This document shows positions 1-12,652 of a stretch of 64,000 nt of DNA, piece after piece; position 1 is the stretch's first letter; each line of letters begins with the position of its first letter. Position numbers and translations under genes: made by a program. Source of the stretch: Valencia hispanica (taxonomy: Eukaryota > Chordata > Actinopteri > Cyprinodontiformes > Valenciidae); the NCBI GenBank assembly GCA_963556495.2, contig OY747721.1, positions 12,530,649-12,594,648 on the forward strand, written 5' to 3'. The notes beneath the pieces were generated by a model. The model made no database searches. It was not told where the DNA came from and saw only the letters and a list, made by a program, of their open reading frames with translations.

Positions 1-189
1 TTTAAAACTTTTATTCTTCCATTTCTGGTAGAAACATTGTTTTTGTGGACAATTGTTCTCTCTGGTTTTGAATGCTGTGCAGCTGGAAGGATTTTTGCTG
101 ATACTTTTTGTTATTTTTGGACATTTGTTATGATGCATAACCATGGCAACAAGGTGGTTTACAACTGGCAGCAGTTGATTAACATCACA

Positions 190-475
190 AAAGCTCAAAT
201 AATACCTCAACTACACCCACAAAACCCTGATGAGTTGAAAAGAAGACACCATAGATCCAGAGCATCCTCTACATCAGACTATCATACAACTACAGAGCGT
301 CTTCAGTAAGACGCTTCTTCAGATCTGCAGAGCACTACAAGAGATCATCCCTACCCACAACCATCAGCATCTACAACAAATCTTTGAAGGAACTTGCATA
401 ATGAGTTACAACAACATTTAATTTCCCTTTGGGCTTAATAAAGTAATTTTGAATTTGAATTTGAATGACAACTCA
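190..475 (+). mobile_element. 3' end of a non-LTR retrotransposon (LINE)
   Basis: The stretch reads like the C-terminal end of a LINE ORF2 followed by a short 3' UTR. An open frame ends at the TAA near 309, and the codons beyond it resemble the basic RRFFRSAEHYKRSSLPTT-type tail that closes many fish LINE reverse transcriptases, so the ORF is broken. The 3' end is a tandem TTTGAAT repeat just before 475, the usual tail of these elements. Family assignment is from resemblance only. Confidence 0.55.
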
Positions 476-2479
476 GAGGGAGGTGAATGTTTTTTATAAC
501 TCATCCATTTAGATGTAATTTAAGCTTGAAATTATGAATAATAAGGGAGGTGTTGTTTTGATTGATAGGTCTCAGATGAGCCGTCGGTGCTACCGCTGGT
601 GGGAAGCGGCTTGCCCCTCCCTGCTTGCTCCAGGGAAAGCCACAGCCTCACACTCACGGTAACAGTCTAGGCCATTTCGTTTCTCTGAACTTGACAAGCA
701 GTTGCTTCTGCAATGTTTAGTTGTGTCCGAATGCTAATTGTGCACTTATTGGACAAAGATTGCTTGCTATGGTATGGATTGCACTAACAGACAGTCCAAA
801 ATGTCTCTGCTCAAATTTTTTTTTCGGTAAGTAAAATTATGTTCATGTTGTGCATTAAAGATAATGCGACTTTCTCAAAAATGAGTTGAAATGATCACAT
901 TTATTCTTTACATATTGATTATTAAAACTTGTTTTGGTTAAAATTCACATAGTTTTAGTGAAAGTTATGGACCAACAAGGCTTCATGATCTTCAGAAACC
1001 TACGAGTGACATCACTGAGGCTCCGTCCATCATATATATGCAGTCTACCAGAGTTAATTTGTCCTGAGTTAAGACCTAGGTTTTAAGCCAGACCAGAGTC
1101 CGAATACGCATTCACACCTCCCCATATGAACCGGACTTTCTGGGCAGACGAATTCGAGTTTGATTAAAGCGAACCAAACAAGGCTGGTGTGAGTGCACCC
1201 ATAGTTTTTTTTTTCTTTCTCAAATGATGAATTCAACAGTACTATGTGAGATTTTTAAAGCTTAGAATATTGTTTTCCAACGCAACCTCGTTTTATCTTT
1301 CTTGGGGTTAGAAATGACTGAACACAAAAGCAGGATGGACCTCTCAGATATGTATTAGTAGTTTTGTAGCTCTAATGAGGTAAAATGTGAAAAATGTTCA
1401 GGGGTGTGAAAAGCAAGGCTCTGTACATATTGGCGTGTTGCTACTATGGATCCTGTGTACTTTTACATGCTACATTAAGAGTAAAAGGTCACTGAAAAGA
1501 TGAAGACCTCATTCACTTAAATGCTTATCTGTTGACCAAAATAACCTATTAAAAAATCAGGACTGCAGAAAATTGTGACACTCACCCAAAGCAACCTCAC
1601 CCTTTTAAAATGCAACATTTGGGCTGAGTCTGATGGCTCTAGTAATCTGTGCCCAGATTACCACAAACTCATTAACCATGCAGTAACAATGTGTCCCAAT
1701 GGGCTTATAAAATCCTATTTTTCTGAATCCGCCCATATTGTGCACAAGTACGGGTCCCAGACCGAAGAGAGCCGCAACATCAAAGCTTGTGTCTGCATCT
1801 GCCGTTCTAACTCAAGGGACAACAGAAGATGCTGAGATCTCATTTGGAGTATTTGTTTGAGAAAATGATCTCCGCTATCTGTAATCCAAACAAGAGGCCC
1901 GACGGGTTTACCTAAAGCTGTAGTGTGACGCCACACTGGAACATAAAGCAACTCTGTGACAAATTTCACAACATGTAAGATTCAATAACACAATCTGTTA
2001 AGCTACCACAGCTGATGGTGATGAAAGCGAAGCTGGTCTGAGCCAGCCATACAGAGTATGATTGTATTATGCTGTTATAAATAAGTAAAGTTCAAACTTT
2101 TGAAGTAAAACTTTACAAAATCAGTGGACAATGAATTTCCCAATGATTGTTTTAAAATTTGAAAGAATGCAATCCGTCATTAAAAGCTCTATGAATGAAA
2201 CAATTCAATATTATCTCAGTTAATTTTCTAAGTTTTCTTTACTTTTGGTCATAATGTCTCTACAAAAAAGAAACGTAAAACAAAACCTATTGCCTCGCCT
2301 CACCTGAATACCTTCCTGTGATGTAGTTGCACCTTTGTTGCTGTTAAACATTATTCCACTGGCAAATAGTTAATAACTCCAAGATAATCTTTGTTTTTCA
2401 ATGAAACAAATGTTCCACTGTTGCAGCTGTAATGAAGCTCAGAGTTAGGTAATCAAAAATAAACTCTTTTTTTTTACGG
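476..2479. other. Gene-free stretch, no recognisable feature
   Basis: No ORF here has coding character or splice context. A piece around 960-1205 looks like old repeat DNA, but I could not assign a family. No opsin (rgr) exon was recognised, although rgr is the expected neighbour of lrit1 on this side. Confidence 0.5.
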
Positions 2480-2760
2480 TGCCTTGCAAAAGTATCCACA
2501 TTCCTTTACTTTACATTTTGGCACATTACAACTACATACTTCAATGTATTTCGTTGGGATTTATGTGACAGAACAACAGTATTAACTGTGAAGAGAAATC
2601 AAACTTATTTTTAATGTATGCAAACCTGAAAAAACATGGAGTGTAGTTGTAGTCCACCCGCCACTCTGATTGTTCTAAATGAAATTGAGTATAAACAATC
2701 ATCTCTGTACAATTACAACTGTTCTGTGAGGGCTTTAGCTGTTTGGTAGGTTGTAAAGTG
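2480..2760. mobile_element. Tc1-like transposon end (TIR remnant)
   Basis: Starts with GGTGCCTTGCAAAAGTAT and continues with a TTTGGCACATTACAACTAC block, the typical outer end of the Tc1-like elements seen in better condition elsewhere in this window (for example at 41498). No transposase follows, so this is an isolated fragment. Confidence 0.6.
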
Positions 2761-3879
2761 ATAAAATGTTAAAAAATTCAAAAACAGACACAAGGGGAAA
2801 GTTGCTCTGAAGGTAGTAAGAAGGATGGGAAAAGGTCGGACGAGGAATGAAAGGTAAGTGGGAGGGTGAACAATGCAGAAAATTTGAGCATTTTCTGAAT
2901 ATAAGAGGTTGATTATATTTATAAACTTTGTCTTTCAAAGAAAAGGTAGAGATATTGACCAAATGCGCATGGTGGTCTGGTGGTATGCTTTCTGTATAAG
3001 GTCCATTATTTTGTTCTGTGCCTTTGGATTCCTTGGTTTGTTTTTCCTTCCTCCACACATGTATTCAGTAAGTACAGTATGTCTACTGTTTCTGTTACTG
3101 TGTCTCTGTTTTGCTGTGTCATTAACCCTCTCTCTGACTTTATCAAGCTTTGGCGCACATCTTGTCATCCCGTTACGTCAGTTTTAACAAAACTGTCAGT
3201 GTCACACATCCGATGTTTAATTTTATTCATTTAACAGTAGGGCAATACGGATTTAAATATAAATATTTGTTTCTTGACTTTAACTTGGACTTTGAAAGCA
3301 CCACCATATCACTTTTCACATGGGATGGGGTGATGTGGTGGGAACAGGTACAGAGATGGAGGTTTTCTTGTCCAGGACTGCCCCTGTTTCAAAAAATGGA
3401 ACAAAGATGTAATAAGAGACAGAGAGATGACTGGATTAAAGGATTTAAAATCTCATCAGGGCAGCCGTGTCAATAAACCTCTGGACCTGCAAAAAACCCT
3501 CAGTGACTGTTATCCAAAAACTGTGTCACATGCGAACACACTTTTACAGACTGGATAAAAATATACATATATGTGCATCCTACGGGTTGTATACACACAT
3601 TCATCATAAGCATGACAGTGCTATTAAATCTGTGCTCTTAATAATTTATTTGAACTCTTCTCTGTCCTGTTTACACAGCAAACAACTTAAAAATTAGAAT
3701 TAGGTACACAGTTTTCCATTTAGTTAGAATTTTTAGGACTTTTACACTTGGCCACAAATAGTTACAATTATACATAAATACCTATCTATATTCATACATG
3801 CTTACTATGTTTTGGCTGAATGTCAATTAGCCAGCTGCACATTACCCAAACACTTTTTGTAGTCATCTACCTTGATTCT

Positions 3880-4165
3880 AGCTAGATTCTAGTTGCCAAG
3901 CAGGGTGGTGGCATCATCATGCTTTGGGACATTTTGCTGTCCTTTTTTAGTGGAAAATTACATGAAGTGAAAGTAACAATTAGAAATACTATCTCTAAAT
4001 TCTTCAACATTTCAATAAAATCATCAGCTGTATGGTTGAAACCTGGCAAAAATTGGGCATTTGAACAGGACAATGATTGCAAACCTACATCAAAACTTGT
4101 TTTGAAATGGATAAAGCAGAATAACTTTAAGCTCCTGGAACGGTATTCTCAAACGGAAACATCAA
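3880..4165 (+). pseudogene. Tc1-like transposase remnant
   Basis: The translation shows decayed versions of the conserved Tc1 DDE blocks in order: a GGGIIMLWD-like block at 3905-3930, then NWAFEQDNDCKPTSKLVLKW (compare FQQDNDPKHTSKLVLKW), then a LLERYSQTE-like block corresponding to LLEWPSQSP. Only the C-terminal half of the catalytic domain survives. It has no start and no helix-turn-helix region. Confidence 0.7.
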
Positions 4166-4189
4166 TCCTATTGATATACAGTTGCCCTG

Positions 4190-4376
4190 GGGAAGTCTGA
4201 CAGAATAAAGGCTGCCATTTTGTGCCATTGGCCCTTCCAGCCAACACCAGTAGGCAAGGTAGGTGAAGTGTCTTGCCCAAGGACACAACGGAGTGTAGCA
4301 ACTGGAAGCCAGAATTGAACCCACGGTTTCCTGGTTGCAGGTCCAACAACTCTACCACTGAACCACAGCCGCCCCA
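4190..4376 (-). mobile_element. tRNA-derived SINE
   Basis: Read on the minus strand from 4376, the element begins GGGGCGGCTGTGGTTCAGTGG, which holds a good RNA polymerase III A box (TGGTTCAGTGG), followed about 45 bases later by a B box (GGTTCAATTC). The body then runs into a block containing GTGTCCTTGGGCAAGACACT, shared with many fish SINEs. It abuts the Tc1 remnant on its left, so it probably inserted into or beside it. Confidence 0.75.
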
Positions 4377-5381
4377 AGTTGAGTCTTTACCAGGAAATAA
4401 AATTGGTTTAAATTACCTCAACCAATCCTACCAAGATTAATGATCACAAATCCTGTTAAAATTATACCAGAAGCTTGCTGATGGCTACAAAAAGCATATT
4501 TTTGAGGTTAACTTTTTAAGAGACTTCTGATTTTGACCTAGATTCTGTTTCTTTTTTAAATTAGTTGAGAAGAAAGAAACAAGATGCCGTTTTAAAAATG
4601 TATTTGCAATTAGATTAGTTTAAAATATTTAATTTATTCCTACAAATGGGTTTCTTATATATTTATGAGTGTGAGTTTATCTCACTTTAAGCTGAATCAG
4701 TTTGATAAATGCATTGATAAATGGATAGGGATACCCTTTATCAACATGGTTTCTTTATCAGACTTGTGTACTCTGATATGTAAACAAGACTGAGTTAAAC
4801 AAAACCCTTTGTACCTCTCTTTACTCTGAACTGCCATCTAGTGTTCCTTCATTTTCCTACTGTATGCTGTAAGTAAAGGGGGGAATCAGTGGTTTCATTT
4901 TTCTGTTGCTGTAATATAACAGTAATTTACATGCAAGAGCTAAAAAATATAATACTGACATCACTGTTAAAGTTTTTTCACACAAAAGCTTACACTAAAA
5001 AGTTTTGTAGTCAAAACTGCTAAATCTGGTTATTTTCCTTTGTGTGCATTCCCTCCCAGTCTGTGCTGCCTTGTTCAATATCCCATCATATTTAAGCAGC
5101 CAAAACACAGTTTGGAAAGCAGTTCTGAAAGTGAAAAGCATGCAGCCTATCAGCCTCCAGGAAAGAATAGCCTAATCGTGTGAATGAAAATAACCCAAGT
5201 CCTCTTCTAATCCCTGCCTATCCCTTTTTTATCTGTGGATTCAGAGCAGGCGGAGCAGTTGGAGCTGTGAGCCTTAGAACCACCACCATGTACCTGACGT
5301 TCCCTTAGAACTCATTGCTGTTCTTTAATTAATTGTAGTTTAGTCAAGTAGAGTTTTAGTAGCTTGCAGATAGTGGGAAAC
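4377..5381. other. Upstream region of lrit1
   Basis: No ORF or repeat was recognised. The last 300 bases before the lrit1 start hold a TATA-like ATATTTAAG near 5088 and a TAATCC motif at 5208-5213, so the promoter and 5' UTR of lrit1 probably lie here. The transcription start cannot be placed from sequence alone. Confidence 0.4.
5208..5213 (+). promoter_or_regulatory. CRX/OTX-type TAATCC site upstream of lrit1
   Basis: TAATCC is the core recognised by the CRX/OTX homeodomain factors that drive photoreceptor genes. It lies about 170 bases before the lrit1 ATG. A 6-base match is frequent by chance, so it is only suggestive, but a similar site precedes cdhr1. Confidence 0.25.
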
Positions 5382-7956
5382 ATGAGCCGGAACTTTACTG
5401 CTGCTTTTTGCTTGGCTTTAGTTTTTTTTCCTCTTTTAAGCACTTCATGTCCTTCACAGTGCAACTGCTTCTTTCACAAGTTAAGTGATGGATCAAAAGC
5501 AAGGTAAGTTATTTAAACTTAGTTATTATTGGGAGCAGTTGAATTTGTATTGCGTGCAAGCTGCTTTTACGGTTGCTTTCTACTATTCATTCACTATGTA
5601 ATAAACGATTACCCTGGGCTGTTCTTTAATCTCCTTTGCTTATAACTGAACAATAGGTTACCACCATTTTCCTCAGAATGATTGTTTTTCAAAATTAAAG
5701 TAGAAGCTTAAAAGATATCTGACCTCTCTGCAAATCTACATCTAGAAGCTCCCCAAGTTCAAAATTCAAAAGTATTCCTACATTTATTTCCAGGCTGAAA
5801 ATAATAACGGTTCTACTTGATTTTTTGCAGGAGTGTGCTTTGCAATGACCCAGAGATCACTGTGATTCCCCCAAATTTCCCCTCTGACACATCAAAGCTA
5901 CGTATAGAGAAGACAGCAATCACACGCATTGCCAGCAACAACTTTCACTACCTCAACAGTTTGGAGTTTCTCTGGATGTCTTTCAATTCCCTGAACTCAC
6001 TTAATGCAGACAGTTTCCGAGGCCTCTACAACCTGGATGAGCTCAGGCTAGATGGAAACTCTCTCACTTCCTTCCCCTGGGAAGCTCTGAGTGACATGCC
6101 AATCCTGAGGCTCCTCGACTTGCACAACAACAAGATCTCCTCAATCCCGGCCTCAGCCACAGTGTACATTAAAAATATCACCTATCTGGATTTATCCAGC
6201 AACAGCCTTACAACACTTCCGGCTGAAGCTCTCACAATGTGGCTGAGTGTGAAGCCTTCCCAAGACTTGGAGTCATCAAAACTAATACTGGGTGAGGATC
6301 AAGCTGTGACAGTTTAGGATGCTGGAAAGTTTTCTTTTTAGAGCTGCCTTTTTTTAGTTATGGATTAGTCTAACTATAGGTCTTCTGTGTAGTGTGTCAA
6401 GGTGTTTGACTAATTCCAGACTTGGTGTTGCCTGAGCTTATAGCATTTGTTCACTGTTGCTTCTGCAGGTCTTCATGATAACCCATGGCTTTGTGACTGC
6501 CGACTCTACGACCTAATACAATTTCAGAAGTCCCCCTCATCATCCGTGGCACTCATTGACACCAGGATGAGGTGTGCCGATCCTGAGAGCCTGTCTGGGG
6601 TTTTCTTTACTGAAGCGGAGCTTCAGAAGTGCCAGGTCCCCAGGGTGCACACGGCCGTGGCTCGAGTTCGGAGCTCTCTGGGAAACAATGTCCTGCTGCG
6701 CTGTGGCACTATTGGCGTCCCCATTCCAGACCTGTCCTGGAGTCGTGCTGATGGCAAGAAAATTAATGGCACGGGTGAGTTCAGAGCAGTTACTTTCGTC
6801 CAAGTCTAAATATCAGAGAGATTCAAACTCTTTCCTTCTGTGTCAATCTGTATAACTCCATTGGTGTATTTGTTGGATGTTTTCAGTTCAGCAAGAGATT
6901 TCAAAGGAAGGCATCATTTGGTCAATTCTGAGTGTTCCTGCAGTCTCCTACAGAGATTCTGGAAAGTATGTGTGCAAAGCCACCAACTTTGTGGGCACTG
7001 CGGACGCCATCATCTCCTTGGTGATTACTGATTCCATTCGGTCAGAGGAAGAAGTCGGTGGCATTCCTAAGAGAGGCAGCAGGAAGAAACCTGGCAGCAT
7101 AGGAAGAGCAGCGTACCAGGAAAAACTCATTGCTAGATATGTTCCACCACCAACCAGTACTGCAGCCCAGCCCATAATTGAACCTCTTAATGGAAAAGAA
7201 GTGACTGGGAGGTATGAAATTGAGAGCTACAGCGTTTCTGATGGAAATTCTCAAGGACAAGCCAAAGATTCTTACCCTCTGAAGTCAGGGGAGGTGGGTC
7301 AAGAAGGGTTGGGTAACTTGGTGGCAAATGCTTCATCCCTACAGCAAATTCCTGATAAGAGGGTGGTGCGTTCTGTAAAGGTGATCGGGGACACGGATCA
7401 CACAGTCTCTTTGAACTGGCGTGCCCCCACAGCCACAAACACCACTGAATTCAGTGTCCTGTATGCTGTTTTTGGTGAGAGAGACATGCGTCGTATTAAT
7501 GTGGGTGCTGGAAAGAACCGTATCACCATTGAAGGCCTTGTACCAAAGACAAAGTACATAGCTTGCATTTGTGTAAAAGGCTTGATTCCGAAAAAGGAAC
7601 AGTGTGTAATCTTCTCAACAGACGAGGCTGCTAGCGCCAGCGGCACTCAGAAGCTCATTAATGTGGTGGTGATAACTGTGGCGTGCGTGATTGCAGTCCC
7701 CCTGACTCTGATTGTGTGCTGCGGGGCAATAAAGAAACGTTGCCAAAAGATGCTGGGGCGGCAGACAAAAGACATACAGGACTCCTATGTAACATTTGAG
7801 ACTCTTGCTCCTGGAGGCAAGGCTAAAGGGATGGAGGGTGAATATCTGACCAGGCTAAACCCTGACGAATCCAACAGGCTCCTGTCGGCAAGGTCAAGTG
7901 TTGACTCAGAGGCTATAGCAAGGACTGAAGGGCCACCAAATGAGTACTTCTGTTAA
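5382..7956 (+). CDS. lrit1: Leucine-rich repeat, Ig-like and transmembrane domain protein 1
   Basis: Four coding exons, 5382-5503, 5831-6291, 6469-6774 and 6887-7956 (TAA), join in frame with GT-AG introns of phases 2, 1 and 1 to give 652 residues; the mammalian LRIT1 protein is about 620. Order of parts: signal peptide (about 1-22), cysteine-rich LRRNT (C23, C27, C29), about five leucine-rich repeats, LRRCT beginning at HDNPWLCDCRL (about 196), an Ig domain split by intron 3 with its second cysteine in DSGKYVCKATN, a fibronectin III domain (about 455-545), a transmembrane helix (about 553-578) and a cytoplasmic tail of about 75 residues. LRIT1 is a photoreceptor membrane protein reported to act at the cone synapse. 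The ATG at 5382 was chosen because it opens the signal peptide. LRIT1 rather than LRIT2 or LRIT3 is inferred from the four-exon structure, the length and the position beyond lrit2. Whether this is the a or b teleost copy is not settled. Confidence 0.93.
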
Positions 7957-8475
7957 AATAGAGCAGACTGTCTCAAGAAGAGGGACTTTTTTGGGGGGAT
8001 GTTTATGGAAAAAGGACTGCTCACAGACTCAAATGGATGTATTTTTAGGAGTTGCCTGTGTCATCAATGAGATTAATTTACAGCCTTGAAAGGAACAGAA
8101 TCAGTAATATCTTTTGATTGAAAGCAGAAGGGGAAAATAAAAAACAAATAAGTGGTTTTATTATTGTGTATTTATTAAAAAACAAGCTTCTTTTTTATCT
8201 GTGATGCACTATTGAAAGTGATGTTTTTGCCAGGAGAATTGTCTTGATGCCCTCAACTCTCATAAACCCAGTCAGTTATCTTTTTTTCCTGAATGTAACT
8301 TCTGCTTTGTGTTAAAGTCTAAAATTATCAAGAACCAACAGTCTTTTTAGTCTGTTTTGTATGTCAGTAAGATATTATTGTGCCAGATTGGCTGTTGGCT
8401 CAGAAACCTAAATTACAGTGCATTTTATAATATATGAACATTTGTAACCTCAACTACATGCATATAACGACTGAA

Positions 8476-8481
8476 AATAAA
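8476..8481 (+). terminator. Candidate polyadenylation signal of lrit1
   Basis: AATAAA about 520 bases after the lrit1 stop, in an AT-rich 3' UTR. An earlier AATAAA lies near 8135. Which one is used cannot be told from sequence. Confidence 0.4.
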
Positions 8482-9671
8482 TATTTTTTATATTGAATTA
8501 TGCTTATGAGCTTTTTACTTGACATTTCTGAACATGCTATTTTAAAGAAAAGTATATTGCCAATGTTGTTCAGTGCAATTTTTGTTTCAGTAATAAAAAC
8601 TTAACAGAAGCTGATATAGAGTGACACAAACATTCTTTGAATTTAGGAATAGCATTTAAATAAAGGGTATTTTGTGAAGACTTTTTCAAAAACATCAATA
8701 AATAGATTAATCGCTTGAAAAATATTTTTTGTCATAATTACCAGTCTGAGGTTCAATGAGGATTATACAGACAAAAACACTTACTCTATGGTTTGCCATG
8801 GCAGTGTTTATGTCTTTGTTGCTTAGCCTGCCCCTTTTAGTCCAGTCTACTGGAAAAAATGGTTCATGCAAAGTTTAAACATTTTAAAAATTTGGTTGAT
8901 AGTGCCACGTAACTATTAATTTAATCTTACCAATAGCTCAAATGTTACATTTCAGGTAAAAAAATTGACGTGCAATGTTTGTTGTACTTTTTACTGATAA
9001 ATTAAGCCTTAGAGAACAGCCAGCATGATAAAACCTAAAAAGTTTATACTGAATCCTGCCAGATGAAAAATACTAATACAACATTGCAGTCTAACTTGAA
9101 GAACCTAGAATCCAACCCTGGTGGCTTAAAAAGATGTTAAATTACCTCCAAAAGCTGAGATGGTAAATATCAGGTTACCTGGAAACTAAGAGGTTGACTT
9201 TAATACTTATCATCAGATTAACCTACTTCATTTAAAATGCTCAAAAATTGAGGTAGAAATATATAACATAGAAACTACATTTCTATTGTTGGTCTCCCAC
9301 TTCTTTCAAATGCTGACTCGAGCAATCTGAAAGGCAGCCAGTGTTCAGATTATTGAGGTCAGATTACAATCCTTTCCAGACATCTGTCTCTGTCTCACCG
9401 CAGCCCTTCCTCTCAGCACCGTTAAGCCTAACGGACTATGGCCCACTTAGTGCAGATGGGCCTCCTATTTATCCTGTCAGAGCTGCTGCTTGGCTTGGAA
9501 ACAAATTAAATTAGACTGATGAGAAGCATTTTTGAGGCCACACCTGAAAGGAAAATCACAATATGATCAAAATACAACTTGGCACAACTCTCAGTGAGAG
9601 AAACATGTAGAAACCTTGTGGTATTTTTTTAGCAGACCCAACAATGTTTTTGAGACAAAGTGGACCACTGC
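8482..9671. other. lrit1-lrit2 intergenic space
   Basis: About 1.2 kb without ORFs of coding character and without recognised transposons, which is unusual for this window. The stretch 9290-9500 is less AT-rich than its surroundings and holds GATTACAATCC, with two homeodomain-like half sites. It could be a cis-regulatory region of lrit2. Confidence 0.35.
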
Positions 9672-9678
9672 TATAAAT
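9672..9678 (+). promoter_or_regulatory. Probable TATA box of lrit2
   Basis: TATAAAT lies 139 bases before the lrit2 ATG, a distance that allows a transcription start near 9700 and a 5' UTR of about 110 bases. It is the only good TATA match in the proximal upstream region. Confidence 0.45.
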
Positions 9679-9816
9679 ACACCTTGCGGTTGTCTCACAT
9701 GTCATTTGGTGTCTTAAGCATTGCGTCAAGGGAGATTAAGGTAATAGGCTTTTTTCCACGCAACCGATAGGCATGTTCTGCTCAGACCGGCCTACTTCAT
9801 ATGCTCATCCAGGAAC

Positions 9817-10964
9817 ATGGATGTGTTTTGTGCCGTGTTTGGGATCTTCTTGATGTTTGATATGATCACCCCTGGATTCTCTGCTTGTTTGCTGGGTTGC
9901 TCCTGCACTAATGATAACTTGGGAAGGTAGGCCATCGTTGAAACATTTAATAGCTACTTGTATCAAAGTTATGGCTTAGTTTTGGAAATGTTAAATGTTT
10001 CTTAAAACGTTTCATGGAAGGCAAACATCTCAAAAAGTAAAATTGACAGATTTGAGAAAATCATGCATCTATTTCATGAACTCCAGAAATAGATTCTCTT
10101 GTAAATGTTTCACCATGTATATCATTCTAGGTCTTTACTGTGTATGGAAACCCACTTGGGCCACATCCCAGAGAACATCCCTGACAATTTCACTAAAATT
10201 CGAATTGAAAACTGCCACCTGACTGAGTTACCTCGAGGTTCCTTCTCTCAAGTTCAAGCCTTAGAGTTCCTCTGGCTAAATTTCAATGAGATCACCCTGA
10301 TGAACGTCAAGAGCCTGGAGGGGCTCTCCAACCTGACCGAGCTAAGGCTACAAGGCAATAAGCTGACCTCAGTACCGTGGACTGCGTTTCAGAGCACGCC
10401 CAGACTCAAAATTTTGGACCTGAAGCACAATCGGTTAGATGTGTTGCCTGAGCACTCTCTGAGACACTTACCTGCACTGACCTACCTAGATCTATCCTTC
10501 AATCAGCTCAAAATCATATCAAAGGAAGTGTTCACAAACTGGCCTCTTTACCAAACAGCAGAGAAAGCGTGGGGGAAAGAAGGCTTGGTGTCCAATGTGG
10601 TTTTAGCGCTGCATGATAACCCCTGGTCATGCGATTGCCGCCTGAAAGGTTTTGTTGAATTCATCCGTAAGGTGAGCCCTCCTATCATCCTCATGAACTC
10701 TTACTTGAAGTGCTCAAGACCAACCTCCAAAGTGGACAAATACTTCCATGAAATCCAACTGAAAACCTGTATGAAGCCGGTGACCTCTGTCGCAGAGTCT
10801 AACATCACTATATCTCTGGGAGCAAATGCAACGCTGATGTGCCTAGTCAAAGCCAGACCACTTCCAAGCATTCAGTGGATGTATCCTCTGAAGATCATCA
10901 GAGGATTTGCTTGTAAGTTTTAAGTTTTGATTACTACAAAATTAAAAGAAACATGAACTTACTT

Positions 10965-11026
<62 letters not shown>

Positions 11027-12284
11027 CCCTGACATGGGAGGCTTTCACACCAGCATAGTCTGGGGGACACAGTTGAATTGTACTGCCAAAAAATGTTACA
11101 CTTTTTTCTGGTTTGGTCCACTTTCATACGGCTACTTCAAGAGCAGACTGAACCATCTGGAAAACATCATGCAGTTTTAACTGCTGGTAATTGGGGCACT
11201 ATTGTCTTCTACATACAATGATGAGTAAAGAAATTGAGCAAGTAAAGCAGAAATCCATCACCCTTCATTCAGGTTGTCCATAGTAAAAACAAACAATGGA
11301 GAAACTTCAAATTTTGGGATCATTGTTTTTACTTTGTTCTATCCTAAGCAAAACAGACTATAGAAGGAAAACAACTCAGGTCCATTTAAAGTAAACCAAA
11401 GAGCTGGGGTGTGAAACCGCCCTAAATACAGAGAAGACTTTTGTTTTTGTTAATTTCAAAGTAGTAGTCTTTGTTTTTCTTCTTGTATCCTTGCAGCTAG
11501 CCAGACTCAGATAGACGAGGAATCCATCGAATCTCAGTTGATGATCCCATTGGTGCACGTAGCAGATCGCGGACTCTACACTTGCATGGGCAACAACTTC
11601 ATTGGCAACTCCTCTGTCAGTATCTCTCTCAACATCGATTCCCCCATTTTCTCGGCCCCTCTTCCTCCAGCTGTACCCATGCTGTCATTTGATGACAGTC
11701 CCCACATTGACATCCGCATTGCCAAGCAGACAGTCTACGGCATCACCTTGGAGTGGCACGCCATGATGAACAACCCTGCAGAAACGTGGTTCACCATTCA
11801 CTTTGGTAAATACAATTCACCCAAGAAAGAGATGATCTTCATTGGGCCTGGCATAAACTGCTACTCCGTCAGCGACTTGCTTCCTGTCACCAAATACGAG
11901 GTCTGTGTCACCCTGAAAAACCACCCACCCAGAGAGGGCCAGTGCATTGTCTTTGTGACAGGTAGTGACATTAGTGAGCTGGAGCAAAGGGAGAGACTCA
12001 TCCACATTATTGTCATTGTGTGTGCCATGGTTCTGGCCGTGCCAGCAGGAATGTACGCATGCACAACAGAGGCTAGGTTCAGTTGCGTGGACCGTTGTGT
12101 GGATCTGTGGAAGAAGCGGAGGAGGCATGGAGAGAACGGAGAGGGATCAGGAAGGCAGAACACCTTTGACAGCCTGCAGGCAGCCAGTGATGAAGCCCTG
12201 TGTAGGGACTCCGAGGAAAAACCAACAAAGAGGCGGAAATCTGAAGACAGGTGCAAAGGGGGAAGTGCTGCTCACCTATACTAG
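9817..12284 (+). CDS. lrit2: Leucine-rich repeat, Ig-like and transmembrane domain protein 2
   Basis: Three coding exons, 9817-9926, 10131-10912 and 11497-12284 (TAG), join with introns of phases 2 and 1 into 559 residues, close to the roughly 550 of mammalian LRIT2. The protein has a signal peptide (about 1-23), an LRRNT with CLLGCSC, five leucine-rich repeats, an LRRCT at [14 protein letters not shown], an Ig domain divided by the second intron (cysteines in ATLMCLV and GLYTCMGNN), a fibronectin III domain, a transmembrane helix (about 465-488) and a charged, lysine-rich cytoplasmic tail. It matches lrit1 domain for domain but lacks the lrit1 intron before the LRRCT. The family is retinal; the role of LRIT2 is poorly known. 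The start was chosen because only the 9817 ATG supplies a signal peptide and a donor site of the right phase. Confidence 0.92.
10970..11025. repeat. (TA)n microsatellite in lrit2 intron 2
   Basis: About 28 uninterrupted TA units in the second intron of lrit2, just 58 bases after the donor site. Such a tract is expected to be length-polymorphic. Confidence 0.95.
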
Positions 12285-12646
12285 AATCAATGTGGGAAAC
12301 TATGTCTATGTAAAAAAAACAAAAAAACTTTAGCTCCAGTTTGTGCCTTCTTACAGTTTTGTTCTTTACAATATATCAAGCTTAAAATATTTGACCATTC
12401 AGCTCAAAAAATTTTTGAATTTAATTATTTTAATGAGTGCAGAAAACGTAAAATTTTTTGGAATCTTAGAAGTTCCTATTTCAAATGTAAAATCAAATCC
12501 CAAGCTGTCACCAGAGTTTAAACACGACTTTCTTCCTTGCTGTAGGGGAACTTTACTGATACCTTGTACTTATATATACACACATGTATAAAATGAAGTA
12601 TTTTGGATTTATCTTTCCTAATTTTTTATACTGCATAGTAAGTCAT

Positions 12647-12652
12647 AATAAA
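12647..12652 (+). terminator. Candidate polyadenylation signal of lrit2
   Basis: AATAAA about 360 bases after the lrit2 stop. Further AATAAA motifs lie near 12747 and at 12826-12831, so the 3' UTR may have several ends. Confidence 0.4.

Noticed and set aside
960..1205. Possible promoter or exon with CATATATATGCAG and GC-richer text
   Set aside because: No open frame or splice sites; part of the text resembles old repeat DNA.
4300..4376. tRNA gene on the minus strand
   Set aside because: Good polymerase III boxes, but followed by a SINE body shared with 48425-48570 and without a matching acceptor stem.
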